From contig NZ_JAUQYP010000001.1 in assembly GCF_030586465.1 (NCBI RefSeq), positions 783,300 to 847,299 on the forward strand: DNA of 64,000 bases. Direction: 5' to 3'. Both the position numbers and the translations under genes were made by a program. Shown in pieces: positions 45,393-54,853 of this stretch (position 1 is the first letter of the stretch; each line of letters opens with the position of its first letter). This DNA is from Actinotalea lenta (GTDB lineage Bacteria; Actinomycetota; Actinomycetes; Actinomycetales; Cellulomonadaceae). The notes under the pieces are model-generated. The model did not search any database and had not been told where the DNA came from. It saw only the letters and a program-made list of their open reading frames with translations.

Positions 45393-46430
45393 GTGGTCCT
45401 CGCAGTGGAATGGCTCGACTCGCCGCGGCCGATGATCCGTCTGATCGACCAGACCCGGCTGCCCGAGGCCGAGGTCATGCTCGAGGTGACGACCGTGGAC
45501 GCGCTCGTCGACGCGATCAGCACCCTCGCGGTCCGCGGCGCGCCGGCACTCGGAGCGGTCGGCGCCCTGGGCGTCGTCGTCGCGATGCTCCAGGCCGAGA
45601 CCGAAGGATGGGACGAGGCGACGCTCGCCGCACAGGTCGACCGCGTGCGGGACGCGCGCCCCACCGCGGTCAACCTCGCCTGGGGGGTCGACCGGGTCCG
45701 GCCCGCGATCCCGATGGGCGTGGCCGCGGTGCTCGCGGAGGCACGCGCCCTCATCGCCGAGGACGGCGCCGCCAACCGCGAGCTCTCGCGCCTGGGCGCG
45801 GACTGGATCCTCGCCCGCACCGGCAAGGAGCGCGTGCGTGTGGTCACGCACTGCAACACGGGCGCGCTGGCGACCACCGCCTGGGGCACGGCGTACGGCA
45901 TCATCCACGAGCTGCACGACCGCGGCGCCCTGGAGATGGTCTATGCCGACGAGACGCGGCCGCTGCTCCAGGGTGCCCGGTTGACCAGCTGGGAGCTGAC
46001 CCAGGACGGGATCGACCACGTCGTCCAGGTCGACGGCGCGGCCTCCAGCACGATCCTGCGGGGCCTGGTCGACGTCGCGATCATCGGCGCCGACCGGATC
46101 ACCGCCAACGGCGACACCGCCAACAAGGTCGGTTCGGTCGCCCTCGCGCTGGCGTGCCGGCGGGCGGGCATCCCGTTCGTCGTCGCCGCACCCTTCTCCA
46201 CGGTCGACCTGGGCACCCCGACCGGTGCCGAGATCGTGATCGAGGAGCGTGACCCCACCGAGGTCACGGCCTTTGGTGGGCGCCGCACGGCCCCGCCCGA
46301 GGCGATCGGGTTCAACCCCGCCTTCGACGTCACGCCGCACGACCTCATCAGCGCGGTCGTCACCGAGCGCGGCGTCGTCGAGCCGGCCACCACCCCCCAT
46401 CCGGAGCTGCTCGCGCGGATCGCGGGCTGA
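45393..46430 (+). CDS. mtnA: MtnA-type aldose 1-phosphate isomerase
   Basis: 345 residues. RGAPALG, THCNTGALAT with catalytic Cys154 and GADRI with Asp234 are the MtnA motifs; eIF2B fold. It isomerises S-methyl-5-thioribose 1-phosphate to the ribulose form; close relatives (DrdI) act on 5-deoxyribose 1-phosphate. GTG start with GAAGGAG upstream. First gene of a six-gene operon with a sugar importer, kinase and mutarotase. Confidence 0.92.
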   Translation: MVLAVEWLDSPRPMIRLIDQTRLPEAEVMLEVTTVDALVDAISTLAVRGAPALGAVGALGVVVAMLQAETEGWDEATLAAQVDRVRDARPTAVNLAWGVDRVRPAIPMGVAAVLAEARALIAEDGAANRELSRLGADWILARTGKERVRVVTHCNTGALATTAWGTAYGIIHELHDRGALEMVYADETRPLLQGARLTSWELTQDGIDHVVQVDGAASSTILRGLVDVAIIGADRITANGDTANKVGSVALALACRRAGIPFVVAAPFSTVDLGTPTGAEIVIEERDPTEVTAFGGRRTAPPEAIGFNPAFDVTPHDLISAVVTERGVVEPATTPHPELLARIAG

Positions 46431-46476
46431 CCGACCAACACGTGCGGCACCGTCGCCGCGCGAGGAGAGGAGCACC

Positions 46477-47589
46477 ATGAGGAACAGCAAGGTCCTGATG
46501 GCGGCGATCACCGGGGCGTCGTTGCTCGCACTGGCCGCCTGCAGCCAGGGCACCGCCAGCGACCCGACCTCCGCGTCGTCGAGCACGACAGACCAGGGCA
46601 CCACCACCCAGGTCAGCGCGGACGCACCCCCGCCCTTCGACGGTCCCGTGCGCATCGCGATCGTCCAGCAGAGCGGACAGGGCGACTACTTCCAGCAGTA
46701 CCTCAACGGCACGCGCCAGCAGGCCAAGGCTCTGGACGTCAAGCTCGACGTGTACGACGCCCAGGGTGACAACGCGACCCAGGCGAGCCAGCTCGACCAG
46801 GCGATCGCGTCGGGCGTGGACGGCATCATCGTGCGCCACGGGTACCCGGACACCCTGTGCCCGGGCGTGAACGCCGCGATCCAGAAGGGCATCCCCGTCG
46901 TGATCTACGACGTGGAGATCCAGTCCTGCGCACCCGACGCCGTGCAGACGCAGCAGTCGGACAAGGACATGGCCGGCCTCGTGCTCGACCAGATGCTCAA
47001 GGACATCGGCAAGGACCAGAAGGTCGGATACGTCAACGTCGCGGGGATCGCGCCGCTCGACCGACGTGACAAGGTGTGGCGCGCCGCGCTCGAGGCGAAC
47101 AACTGGCAGCAGATGTTCTACACCGGTTCGTTCACCAACTCCACGGCGACCGACACCGCTCCGATGGTCTCCAGCGCCCTGAAGTCGCACCCCGACGTCG
47201 TGGCGATCTACGCGCCCTACGACGAGTTCACGAAGGGCACGCTCTCGGCCCTCGAGCAGAACCCGGACATCGCGAGCGGCATCAAGGTGTACGGCGCGGA
47301 CATCTCCACCGCGGACATCGAGCTGATGACGGCCGACGGGAGCCAGTGGGTGGCCACCGGTGCCACCGACCCGAACGCCATCGGCGCGGCCGTGACTCGG
47401 ACGCTCTTCCTTCACATGGCGGGCGAGCTGCCGAAGGGTGCGACGGTGGACTTCCCGCCGATCCTGGTCACCCAGGACTTCCTGCGGAAGAACAACATCA
47501 AGAACATGGACGACCTCCGAGCGGCTGAGCCGGCCCTGAACATCTCCGATGTCTCCGGCGCCGACTGGATCCCGTCGGTCACGTTCTGA
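46477..47589 (+). CDS. Sugar ABC transporter substrate-binding lipoprotein
   Basis: 370 residues. Lipobox LAAC near residue 22, then a Ser/Thr-rich linker and a periplasmic-binding-protein type I fold (VRIAIVQQSGQGDYFQQYLNG, DGIIVRHGYPDTLCPGV, GVDGIIV pattern). It should capture the deoxypentose outside. GAGGAGAGGAG precedes ATG. Followed by a strong RNA hairpin, as often found between binding-protein and membrane-component genes. Confidence 0.88.
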   Translation: MRNSKVLMAAITGASLLALAACSQGTASDPTSASSSTTDQGTTTQVSADAPPPFDGPVRIAIVQQSGQGDYFQQYLNGTRQQAKALDVKLDVYDAQGDNATQASQLDQAIASGVDGIIVRHGYPDTLCPGVNAAIQKGIPVVIYDVEIQSCAPDAVQTQQSDKDMAGLVLDQMLKDIGKDQKVGYVNVAGIAPLDRRDKVWRAALEANNWQQMFYTGSFTNSTATDTAPMVSSALKSHPDVVAIYAPYDEFTKGTLSALEQNPDIASGIKVYGADISTADIELMTADGSQWVATGATDPNAIGAAVTRTLFLHMAGELPKGATVDFPPILVTQDFLRKNNIKNMDDLRAAEPALNISDVSGADWIPSVTF

Positions 47590-47595
47590 CCAGAC

Positions 47596-47644
47596 TGCCG
47601 TGGCGGGTGGCGCACACGCCCCCTGCACGTCACCCGCCACGGCA
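47596..47644 (+). promoter_or_regulatory. Intra-operon mRNA hairpin
   Basis: TGCCGTGGCGGGTG (47596-47609) pairs perfectly with CACCCGCCACGGCA (47631-47644), a 14-bp stem with a 21-base loop. It follows the binding-protein gene and precedes the ATPase gene, and probably protects the upstream mRNA or attenuates transcription so that more binding protein is made. Confidence 0.75.
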
Positions 47645-47667
47645 CCCCAACGAGGAAGGGAGCACCG

Positions 47668-49221
47668 GTGGACCCCGACCCCGGTGACCGCCACGCGTCG
47701 ACCGTGCAGCTGACCGCCGGACCCCTGGCGTGCGAGCTCGACGGCATCACCATGTCGTTCGGCACGAACGAGGTCCTCAAGGGCGTGACCCTCGGGCTCG
47801 CGCAGGGCCACGTCACCGCTCTGCTCGGTGCGAACGGCGCCGGCAAGTCGACGTTGATCAAAGTGCTCTCGGGGGTCTACCCGGAGCACGGTGGCGAGGT
47901 CCGGGTCGCGGGCCACCCCGTCCGCATGGAGTCCCCGCTCGCGGCGGCACGGCACGGCATCCAGACCGTGCACCAGCGGATCGACGAGAACATCGTGCCC
48001 GGGCTGACGGTCGCGGAGAACCTCGTCTTCGAGGAGATCGTGCGCGGCGAGGTCCCCAGGGTCCGGTCGCTGCGCAGGCTGCTGCCCCGGGCGCGCGAGA
48101 TCGCGCAGACCCTCGGGCTGGACTGGCCGGACTCCGTCCTGACCCGCGACGTGTTCGAGCTCGGCATCGCCGACTCGCAGATGCTGCTGCTGGCCCGCGC
48201 GCTGGTCCAACGGCCCAAGGTCCTCGTGCTCGACGAGCCGACCTCGACGTTGTCAGCGGGCGAGGTGGACCGGCTCTTCGCCCTGGTCCGACGCCTGCGC
48301 GACGACGGTGTCGCCGTCCTCTACGTCACCCACCGGCTGAGCGAGGTCGCCGCGCTGGCCGACGACATCGTGGTCCTGCGGGACGGAGCGATCTCGGCAG
48401 CCCAGCAGCGGCCGTTCGACATGGAGCAGGCGATCCGTTCGATGCTCGGTGAGAGTCTCGCCACACATCACGACCTCGTCGAGCAGCGCGGCGATGTGAC
48501 CGCCGTGGAGCTGCGGGGCGTCCAGCTGCTCAAGCGGTCGGAGCCCATCGACCTGGACCTGCGCTACGGGGAGGTCACGGGCATCGTCGGGCTCATCGGC
48601 TCGGGCAAGTCCGAGATGGCGCGAGGCGTCTTCGGCGCCGACCCGTTGCGCGCCGGGACGATGACGCTCGACGGCAAGCCGTACGCGCCGCGGCACACCT
48701 CGCACGCGGTGGGCGCCGGCGTCTACCTCGTGCCCGAGGACCGCGCGGCCGAGTCGATGCTTCCGGGCTGGTCGCTGACCTGGACCTCGACCCTGCCCTT
48801 CCTGCGGTCGGTCTCGACCTGGGGCCTGCTGCGGCGGGGTCGCGAACGCTCGACCGGCAGCGCGGTGCTCGAGGACTTCGGCGTCGTCGCCACCGGTCCG
48901 AGCCAGCCGGTCGACGCACTGTCAGGTGGGAACCAGCAGAAGGTCGTCGTCGGCCGGTGGATGCACGCCGGTCCCCGCGTCCTGCTGCTGGACGAACCGT
49001 TCCGCGGGGTCGACATCGGCGCTCGAGGCGACATCTCGCGCCGCGCCCGCGCTCAAGCATCCGAGGGGGCGTGCGTCGTGGTCTTCTCCAGCGACGTCGA
49101 GGAGATCAGAGAGATCGCCGACCGGATCCTCGTGCTCGTCGAGGGACACATCAAGCTCGACGCGTACACCAGCGAGGTCGGCAACGACGCAATCGTGACC
49201 AGCATGTCGGAGGTGGCGTAG
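47668..49221 (+). CDS. Sugar ABC transporter ATP-binding protein (double ABC)
   Basis: 517 residues, RbsA/XylG-type. Two ATPase halves: first Walker A GANGAGKST with Walker B VLVLDEPTSTLS; second IGSGKSEM with LSGGNQQKVVVGRW and LLLDEPFRGVD. GTG start after GAGGAAGGGAG. It powers import through the permease that follows directly. Confidence 0.92.
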   Translation: MDPDPGDRHASTVQLTAGPLACELDGITMSFGTNEVLKGVTLGLAQGHVTALLGANGAGKSTLIKVLSGVYPEHGGEVRVAGHPVRMESPLAAARHGIQTVHQRIDENIVPGLTVAENLVFEEIVRGEVPRVRSLRRLLPRAREIAQTLGLDWPDSVLTRDVFELGIADSQMLLLARALVQRPKVLVLDEPTSTLSAGEVDRLFALVRRLRDDGVAVLYVTHRLSEVAALADDIVVLRDGAISAAQQRPFDMEQAIRSMLGESLATHHDLVEQRGDVTAVELRGVQLLKRSEPIDLDLRYGEVTGIVGLIGSGKSEMARGVFGADPLRAGTMTLDGKPYAPRHTSHAVGAGVYLVPEDRAAESMLPGWSLTWTSTLPFLRSVSTWGLLRRGRERSTGSAVLEDFGVVATGPSQPVDALSGGNQQKVVVGRWMHAGPRVLLLDEPFRGVDIGARGDISRRARAQASEGACVVVFSSDVEEIREIADRILVLVEGHIKLDAYTSEVGNDAIVTSMSEVA

Positions 49222-50250
49222 GTGACCGGACAGCTCAGAGAGACCACGACGTTGATGCGGATCCAGGACTGGGTCGTCAAGTACGGCTTCATCGGGGTCA
49301 CGATCATCCTGTTCGTGTACTTCGCGGTCACCGAGCCCGCGTTCGCGACGTCGTCGTCGCTGTTCTCGATGCTGAAGTTCGCGTCGGTGACGGCGATCCT
49401 GGGCCTCGGGGTCACGTTCACGATGGTGGTCGGCGGCCTCGACCTCTCGATCGGCGCGACGGCCGGCCTCGCGGTCCAGCTGGCCGCCATGACGATGGTC
49501 TTCTACAACCTCACCGGCCCGACCGCCGTCGTGGCCGTCCTGCTCGGGGGCCTCGTGGTGGGGCTGCTGAACGCGTTGCTCATCGTGGTCTTCCGGATCC
49601 CCGACCTGCTCGCGACCCTCGGGATGATGTTCGTCATCCAAGGTGCCAAGCTCATCCCGGTGGATGGCCAGTCGGTCTCCTCGGGCATGGTGCTGCGGGA
49701 CGGCTCGGTGGCACCGGGGAGCTTCACGCAGGACTTCCTGAAGATCGACCGGGGCTTCATCGGTCCTGTGCCGCTGCCGGTCGTCATCATGATCGCGCTG
49801 GTGGCGCTGTCCTGGTTCGTCCTGTCGCGCACCACGTGGGGCCGGCTCATGTACGCGGTCGGGGCCAACCCCGAGGCTGCACGTCTCGCCGGTGTCCGCG
49901 TGGGCTTCTACCACGGCCTGGCCTACGTGATCTCGGCCCTGCTCGCCTCGGTAGGTGGCCTGATCCTGGTGTCCCGGATCGGCCAGGGCGACGTCAACGC
50001 CGGCTCCTCGAGCCTGCTCGAGGCAGTCGCGGTCGCCCTGGTCGGCACCTCGGTGCTCGGGATGGGCAAGCCGAACGCGTGGGGGACCCTGCTCGGTGCG
50101 TTGCTCGTCGGAATCGTGCTGACCGGCCTCACCATGAAGGGCCTGCAGTACTACCACCAGGACACCGCCAAGGGCCTGGTCGTGATCGTGGCCCTGCTGT
50201 TCTCGTTCACCCTCTCGCGCAAGAAGCTGCGCTACACGCCAGCGACCTGA
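49222..50250 (+). CDS. Sugar ABC transporter permease
   Basis: 342 residues with about ten hydrophobic helices, RbsC-type (GGLDLSIGATAGL, NPEAARLAGVRV, GTLLGALLVGIVLTGL). GTG immediately follows the ATPase stop. A single permease gene means a homodimeric channel, unlike the LsrC/LsrD pair. Confidence 0.9.
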   Translation: MTGQLRETTTLMRIQDWVVKYGFIGVTIILFVYFAVTEPAFATSSSLFSMLKFASVTAILGLGVTFTMVVGGLDLSIGATAGLAVQLAAMTMVFYNLTGPTAVVAVLLGGLVVGLLNALLIVVFRIPDLLATLGMMFVIQGAKLIPVDGQSVSSGMVLRDGSVAPGSFTQDFLKIDRGFIGPVPLPVVIMIALVALSWFVLSRTTWGRLMYAVGANPEAARLAGVRVGFYHGLAYVISALLASVGGLILVSRIGQGDVNAGSSSLLEAVAVALVGTSVLGMGKPNAWGTLLGALLVGIVLTGLTMKGLQYYHQDTAKGLVVIVALLFSFTLSRKKLRYTPAT

Positions 50251-50279
50251 CCCGCGACAGTCTCGAGGAGGAGTTGTTG

Positions 50280-51509
50280 ATGGAGGCCGACTACCGGTTC
50301 CTCACCGTCGATGAGGTGCCCGGGTACCTCGCCTCGGTCCCTGCGCTCGCTGAGCGGATCGACGCAGGCCGGCTCGTGTCGGTCGGTGAGATCGGCGACG
50401 GCAACCTCAACCTGGTGTTCCTGGCCAAGGACGCCGACGGCCGGGGCGTCGTGGTCAAGCAGGCGCTGCCGTACGTCCGGATGGTCGGCGAGGGCTGGCC
50501 GATGACACCGGAGAGGGAGAAGCACGAGATCCAGTCGCTGCTCGCGCACCACGCCCTGGTACCCGAGCTCGTGGTAGAGGTGCTGCACCACGACGAGGGT
50601 CGGCACATCATCGGCATGGAGGACCTGTCCGACCACCAGGTGTGGCGCCACGCGCTCAACGACGGCGCGACGCACGACGGTGCGGCCGCAGCGGTAGGGC
50701 GCTACATCGGGGCGGTCGCCTTCGGAACCTCGGTGTTCGGGCTCGGGCGCCAGGAGCTGGCCGACGCGCAGGCGGCGGCGATCAACCCCGAGCTGTGCGA
50801 GATCACCGAGGACCTGGTGTTCACCGAGCCGTCGGTGGACGCCGGACGCAACGAGGTGCTCCCGGAGAACGAGCCCGACGCCGCAGCGCTGGCCGCGGAC
50901 GACACCTTCGTGGACGCCATGGGGCGCGCGAAGTACGCGTTCATGACGCACGGCGAGGCGCTCATCCACGGCGACCTGCACACGGGCTCGGTCATGGTCC
51001 GTGCGCCGCAGGGCTCCACGGTGGCGGACAGCGTGAAGGTCTTCGACTCGGAGTTCGCGTTCTACGGTCCGGTCGCGTTCGACATCGGGGCCTCCTGGGC
51101 GAACTACGTCCTCGCCGCCTCCAGGGCGTTCGCGATGGGCGACGACGCCCGCGGGCAGTGGGCGCTGGGTCTGGTCGACCAGACCTGGCAGGCCTTCGAG
51201 GCCGAGTTCCGGACGCGGTGGCCCGAACGCGTCGACCCCCGCGTCTGGCGGGACTCGTTCCTGGAGGAGCGGATCGCCGCGTGGCGCGCCGAGGCGTGGG
51301 TGTTCGCCGCGGCCAAGATGTCGCGCCGGATCGTGGGAGCGGCGAAGGTCACGGACGTGCAGACCTTGCCCCCGGACCTGCGCGTCGGTGCGGCACGCGG
51401 CGTTCTCGCTGCGGCGCGCGCCGCGGTGCGGGTCTCGGGAGACAGGTCGGCCACCGCCTTCTCCGAGCTGTGCGGTGCCGAGCTGGTCCGCCACCGGACC
51501 GGGGGCTGA
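50280..51509 (+). CDS. mtnK: MtnK-type sugar 1-kinase (methylthioribose kinase family)
   Basis: 409 residues, normal MtnK length. The catalytic loop HGDLHTGS (His230, Asp232), the metal site DSEFAFYGPVAFDIG and the N-terminal GDGNLNLVF are hallmarks. It phosphorylates 5-methylthioribose (or 5-deoxyribose) at C1, making the substrate of the MtnA-type isomerase at the front of this operon. GAGGAGG precedes ATG. Confidence 0.92.
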   Translation: MEADYRFLTVDEVPGYLASVPALAERIDAGRLVSVGEIGDGNLNLVFLAKDADGRGVVVKQALPYVRMVGEGWPMTPEREKHEIQSLLAHHALVPELVVEVLHHDEGRHIIGMEDLSDHQVWRHALNDGATHDGAAAAVGRYIGAVAFGTSVFGLGRQELADAQAAAINPELCEITEDLVFTEPSVDAGRNEVLPENEPDAAALAADDTFVDAMGRAKYAFMTHGEALIHGDLHTGSVMVRAPQGSTVADSVKVFDSEFAFYGPVAFDIGASWANYVLAASRAFAMGDDARGQWALGLVDQTWQAFEAEFRTRWPERVDPRVWRDSFLEERIAAWRAEAWVFAAAKMSRRIVGAAKVTDVQTLPPDLRVGAARGVLAAARAAVRVSGDRSATAFSELCGAELVRHRTGG

Positions 51510-51512
51510 GCG

Positions 51513-51929
51513 GTGCTCAAGGGCATCGACCCCGTCATCGGCCCGGACCTGCTCGCGCTGCTCGCGCGGATGGGTCACGGCGATGTGCTCGCCGTGGTGG
51601 ACCGCAACTATCCCGCTCATGCGGCGGGGGTGCCGGTCGTCGAGCTCGCCGTGGGCCTGCCGCGTGCGCTCGAGGCGGTGCTCTCCCTCATGCCCGTCGA
51701 CGCGTTCCAGGAGCACCCGGTGCGGCACATGCTCACCGACGACGGTGAGGACGGTCCTGCGCTGGCCGACGTGCGCGCCGTGGTCGACCGGGCCGAGGGT
51801 CGCCCCGTGGGCGCGCGCGGCATCGACCGGCACGACTTCTACCCGGCCGCACGCGGCTGCGCGGGTGTGATCCGGACCGTCGAGGACAGGGCCTACGCCT
51901 GTGTGATGGTCGCCAAGGGCGTCCTGTGA
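51513..51929 (+). CDS. RbsD/FucU-family sugar mutarotase
   Basis: 138 residues. MLKGIDPVIGPDLLALLARMGHGDVLAVVDRNYPA-type start with the catalytic His (MGHGD). It speeds interconversion of sugar anomers or pyranose/furanose forms so that the kinase receives the right form. GTG start three bases after the kinase stop; last gene of the operon. A weak CCCGCAC/GTGCGGG hairpin at 51942-51956 may terminate it. Confidence 0.9.
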   Translation: MLKGIDPVIGPDLLALLARMGHGDVLAVVDRNYPAHAAGVPVVELAVGLPRALEAVLSLMPVDAFQEHPVRHMLTDDGEDGPALADVRAVVDRAEGRPVGARGIDRHDFYPAARGCAGVIRTVEDRAYACVMVAKGVL

Positions 51930-51978
51930 GGCGAACGGCGATCCCGCACGGTGCGGGCAGTGTCCGGGCCGTCCGGGC

Positions 51979-52512
51979 TCACATCGTGCTCAGGGACGTG
52001 CTCCACACGCCGGCGGTGCCGATCAGCACGATCACGGCGATGATGCCGAGCAGCGCGAGCCCGATCCCGATGTAGCCCGTGACCAGGCCACCGGTGGCCA
52101 TCCCCGACCCGCCCTCACCGGTCTGCTGGATCTGCTTCCTCGCCATGTGACCCATGATCACGGCGGCGATCGAGGCGAGCACCGGGAGGATGGTCAGACC
52201 GCAGACGCCCGCGACCAGGGAGGCGATCGCGAGCGAGTTGGTGCGCTGCTGCGAGGCGTAGTAGCCGGACTGCCCGTAAGCCTGCTGGTAGCCCTGCTGG
52301 CCGTACGGCTGCTGGCCGTACGGCTGCTGGGCGTACGGCTGCTGGGCGTACGGCTGCTGGGCGTAGGGCTGCTGGTAGGCCTGCTGCGGGTAGGGCTGCT
52401 GGTACCCCTGCTGCCCGTACGGCTGCTGGGGCTGCTGCTCGGGCTGCCCGTACGGCTGCTGGGGCTGCTGCTGGGGGTCCTGCCCTTCGTGGGGCGGGGT
52501 GGGCTGGCTCAC
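51979..52512 (-). CDS. DUF4190 membrane protein with Gln/Pro/Tyr repeats
   Basis: 177 residues from GTG 52512, chosen because GGAGGA stands just upstream. The N-terminal 95 residues are repeats of QQPYGQ and QQPYAQ (about 15 units); then two hydrophobic helices with [14 protein letters not shown] and [17 protein letters not shown], the DUF4190 pattern. Function unknown; the Gln/Tyr-rich tail should be cytoplasmic and flexible. Confidence 0.82.
   Translation of the reverse strand: MSQPTPPHEGQDPQQQPQQPYGQPEQQPQQPYGQQGYQQPYPQQAYQQPYAQQPYAQQPYAQQPYGQQPYGQQGYQQAYGQSGYYASQQRTNSLAIASLVAGVCGLTILPVLASIAAVIMGHMARKQIQQTGEGGSGMATGGLVTGYIGIGLALLGIIAVIVLIGTAGVWSTSLSTM
52265..52480. repeat. Tandem short repeat encoding QQPY(G/A)Q
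   Basis: Near-identical units of about 18 bases (for example CCGTACGGCTGCTGGG on the plus strand), best conserved from about 52300 to 52370. In frame with the DUF4190 gene and likely to vary in copy number. Confidence 0.75.
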
Positions 52513-52725
52513 GGGGTCCTCCGGTGCGGCGCTGGGATGAAGGATCCCCGCCAGCATCCCACAACGCCCCAGGTCGACCCGTGCCGTTCGGCCCCCCGAT
52601 GACCTGTGCCGCCTCGCCGTATCACGGATGGTGACGTGACGCCGCGGGGTGCCCCGTCGTCGCTACCCTCGGACCGACTTCGCGCGCGCCGGCGCGAGGC
52701 TGGGTCCCACGCGAGGAGCGGGCGG

Positions 52726-54063
52726 ATGGGCGTGATGAGCTGGACGCTGCACGGAACGGGTCGGTCGGTGTCGCCGGGGGCTGCTGTGGCCCCCGAGGAA
52801 CGGCTGACGTGGCCGAGGACGATCGGCATCGGCATGCAGCACGTGGTGGCGATGTTCGGCGCCACCTTCATCGTCCCGGTGCTGACCGGCTTCCCGCCGG
52901 CGACGACGCTGTTCTTCTCGGCAGTCGGCACCGTGACCTTCCTGCTGATCACCCGCAACCGGCTCCCGAGCTACCTGGGATCGAGCTTCGCCTTCCTTGC
53001 GCCGATCGCCGCGGCGAAGGCCTCCGGAGGCCCCGCGGTGGCGCTGGGTGGTGTGCTGCTGACCGGTGTGCTGCTCGCGTTGATCGGCCTGGTCGTGACG
53101 CGGGTCGGGGTGCACTGGATCGAGGTCGTGATGCCTCCGGTCGTCACCGGCGCGATCGTGGCCCTCATCGGCCTGAACCTTGCGCCGGTGGCCTGGGGGA
53201 GCTGCGGCGACAGCGGTTGCACGGGCTTCCAGGCCTCTCCCGTGACCGCCCTGGTGACGCTCGCGTCGATCATTCTGGCCACCGTCCTGTTCCGGGGGAT
53301 CCTCGGCCGTCTCGCGATCCTCCTGGGCGTCGTGGTCGGCTACGCGGTGGCCGCCGTGCGGGGTGAGGTGGACTTCTCGGCGATGCACGACGCGGCGTGG
53401 ATCGGCTTCCCGAGCTTCATGGCCCCGCACTTCGACCTGGCTGTGCTCGGGCTCTTCGTCCCGGTGGTGTTCGTGCTCATCGCGGAGAACGTCGGCCACG
53501 TGAAGTCGGTCGCCGCGATGACCAACCGCGACCTCGACCCGATGATCGGCCGGGCGCTGCTCGCCGACGGCGTCGCGACCACGCTCGCCGGGGTCGGAGG
53601 TGGGTCGGGGACCACGACGTACGCCGAGAACATCGGTGTGATGGCCGCGACGCGGGTCTACTCGACCGCCGCGTACTGGGTGGCGGCGGCGACGGCCTTC
53701 GTGCTGAGCATGTCGCCCAAGTTCGGTGCGCTCGTCGCCTCGATCCCGGGCGGGGTCCTCGGCGGTGCGACGACCGTCCTCTACGGGATGATCGGGATCC
53801 TCGGCGCGCGGATCTGGGTGCAGAACAAGGTCGACTTCTCCGACCCGGTCAACCTGACGACGGCGGCCGTCGCGCTCATCGTCGGGATCGCGAACTACAC
53901 CTGGGTCGCAGGGGACGTCCGGTTCGAGGGCATCGCGCTCGGCACGGCCGCCGCGATCGGCATCTACCACCTCATGCGCGTGCTGGCGCGCTGGCGTGGC
54001 ACGCACGACGAGCCGGCCAGCCCGGCGTCGGTCCCCTCCGGTGCGGAGCTCGACAAGGTCTGA
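52726..54063 (+). CDS. Uracil/xanthine permease (NCS2 family)
   Basis: 445 residues with 12-14 hydrophobic helices. TIGIGMQHVVAMFGATFIVP, PSYLGSSFAFLAP, GGGSGTTTYAENIGVMAATRV and the AENVGH motif mark UraA-like uracil/H+ symporters. GAGGAG precedes the ATG; a second ATG lies three codons on. The genome also carries upp in this window, which fits uracil salvage, but the two genes are not adjacent. Confidence 0.9.
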   Translation: MGVMSWTLHGTGRSVSPGAAVAPEERLTWPRTIGIGMQHVVAMFGATFIVPVLTGFPPATTLFFSAVGTVTFLLITRNRLPSYLGSSFAFLAPIAAAKASGGPAVALGGVLLTGVLLALIGLVVTRVGVHWIEVVMPPVVTGAIVALIGLNLAPVAWGSCGDSGCTGFQASPVTALVTLASIILATVLFRGILGRLAILLGVVVGYAVAAVRGEVDFSAMHDAAWIGFPSFMAPHFDLAVLGLFVPVVFVLIAENVGHVKSVAAMTNRDLDPMIGRALLADGVATTLAGVGGGSGTTTYAENIGVMAATRVYSTAAYWVAAATAFVLSMSPKFGALVASIPGGVLGGATTVLYGMIGILGARIWVQNKVDFSDPVNLTTAAVALIVGIANYTWVAGDVRFEGIALGTAAAIGIYHLMRVLARWRGTHDEPASPASVPSGAELDKV

Positions 54064-54086
54064 GCCGGGTAGCGCGGGGGTCGTGC

Positions 54087-54120
54087 GCGGGAGGCCCGGC
54101 GTTCGCGACGGACCTCCCGC
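54087..54120. terminator. Bidirectional terminator hairpin
   Basis: GCGGGAGG at 54087-54094 pairs with CCTCCCGC at 54113-54120. It lies between the convergent permease and LytR_C genes. Confidence 0.6.
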
Positions 54121-54151
54121 AGGCGGCCGGTCAGCAGCGCGAGGTGCGCGA

Positions 54152-54853
54152 TCAGCCTTGGTTCGACCCGTCGGTGGCCGTGTCCGACGGTGTGGCGCCG
54201 TCCGACGGGCTGCTGCCGGTGGGGCTCTGGGTCGGGCCCGGGACCGCGTCCGGGAGCGCGTCGTCCAGCGTGACGCACCCGGCGACGCCGACCAGTGGCG
54301 TGGTGGGGTCCAGGGCCACCTGGTCGGTGGGCACCATGCCCGCGAAGTCGACGCCGAGGACGAGGTCGACAGAGGCGTCCTGACGGGTGTCCAGCACGAG
54401 GCGGGGCTTGATGAGCTGCGCGGCGACCGTGTACGCGTTCGCGATGCCGGTCTCGCCGAACAGCACCTCCACCGGGACTGCGGGTGCGCTGCCCGGGTAG
54501 TCCGCGACGGTACCGATCGCGAACCCGCGTCCTGCGAGCACGTCGGCGGTCGTTCCCGCGAGGCCGTTGCGGGAGGACGCGTTGTAGACCGACACGGTGA
54601 CCGAACCGTAGGCGGCCGGCAGAGCCCCCTGCGGCGGGCACGGCGGCGGCGGGAGCACGGGGCCGTTCGGGGCGGCGCTGGGGGTGACGAAGCTGCGGTC
54701 GAGGAAGCCGGGCTGGATCGAGTCGGTGTACACGGCCACGGCCCCGAGTGCCGCGACGGCAAGCCCTGCGATCAGGCTGCCGAACACCACGGCCTGGCGC
54801 TCGTGCTGGTGGCGGCGGCGCAACGCACGTGCGCGGTCCGGGTTCGTGGCCAT
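54152..54853 (-). CDS. LytR C-terminal domain membrane protein
   Basis: 233 residues. One transmembrane helix near 22-44 after a basic cytoplasmic start, then an extracytoplasmic LytR_C domain (SVTVSVYNASSRNGLAGTTADVLAGRGF), and a Ser/Thr/Pro tail. LytR_C domains are found in cell-wall polymer enzymes, but here the catalytic LCP domain is absent. ATG overlaps the stop of the gene before it (ATGA). Confidence 0.82.
   Translation of the reverse strand: MATNPDRARALRRRHQHERQAVVFGSLIAGLAVAALGAVAVYTDSIQPGFLDRSFVTPSAAPNGPVLPPPPCPPQGALPAAYGSVTVSVYNASSRNGLAGTTADVLAGRGFAIGTVADYPGSAPAVPVEVLFGETGIANAYTVAAQLIKPRLVLDTRQDASVDLVLGVDFAGMVPTDQVALDPTTPLVGVAGCVTLDDALPDAVPGPTQSPTGSSPSDGATPSDTATDGSNQG

Noticed and set aside
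51942..51956. CCCGCAC-G-GTGCGGG as a strong terminator
   Set aside because: The stem is only about five to seven pairs and the loop is tight; mentioned only as a weak possibility for the mutarotase operon end.
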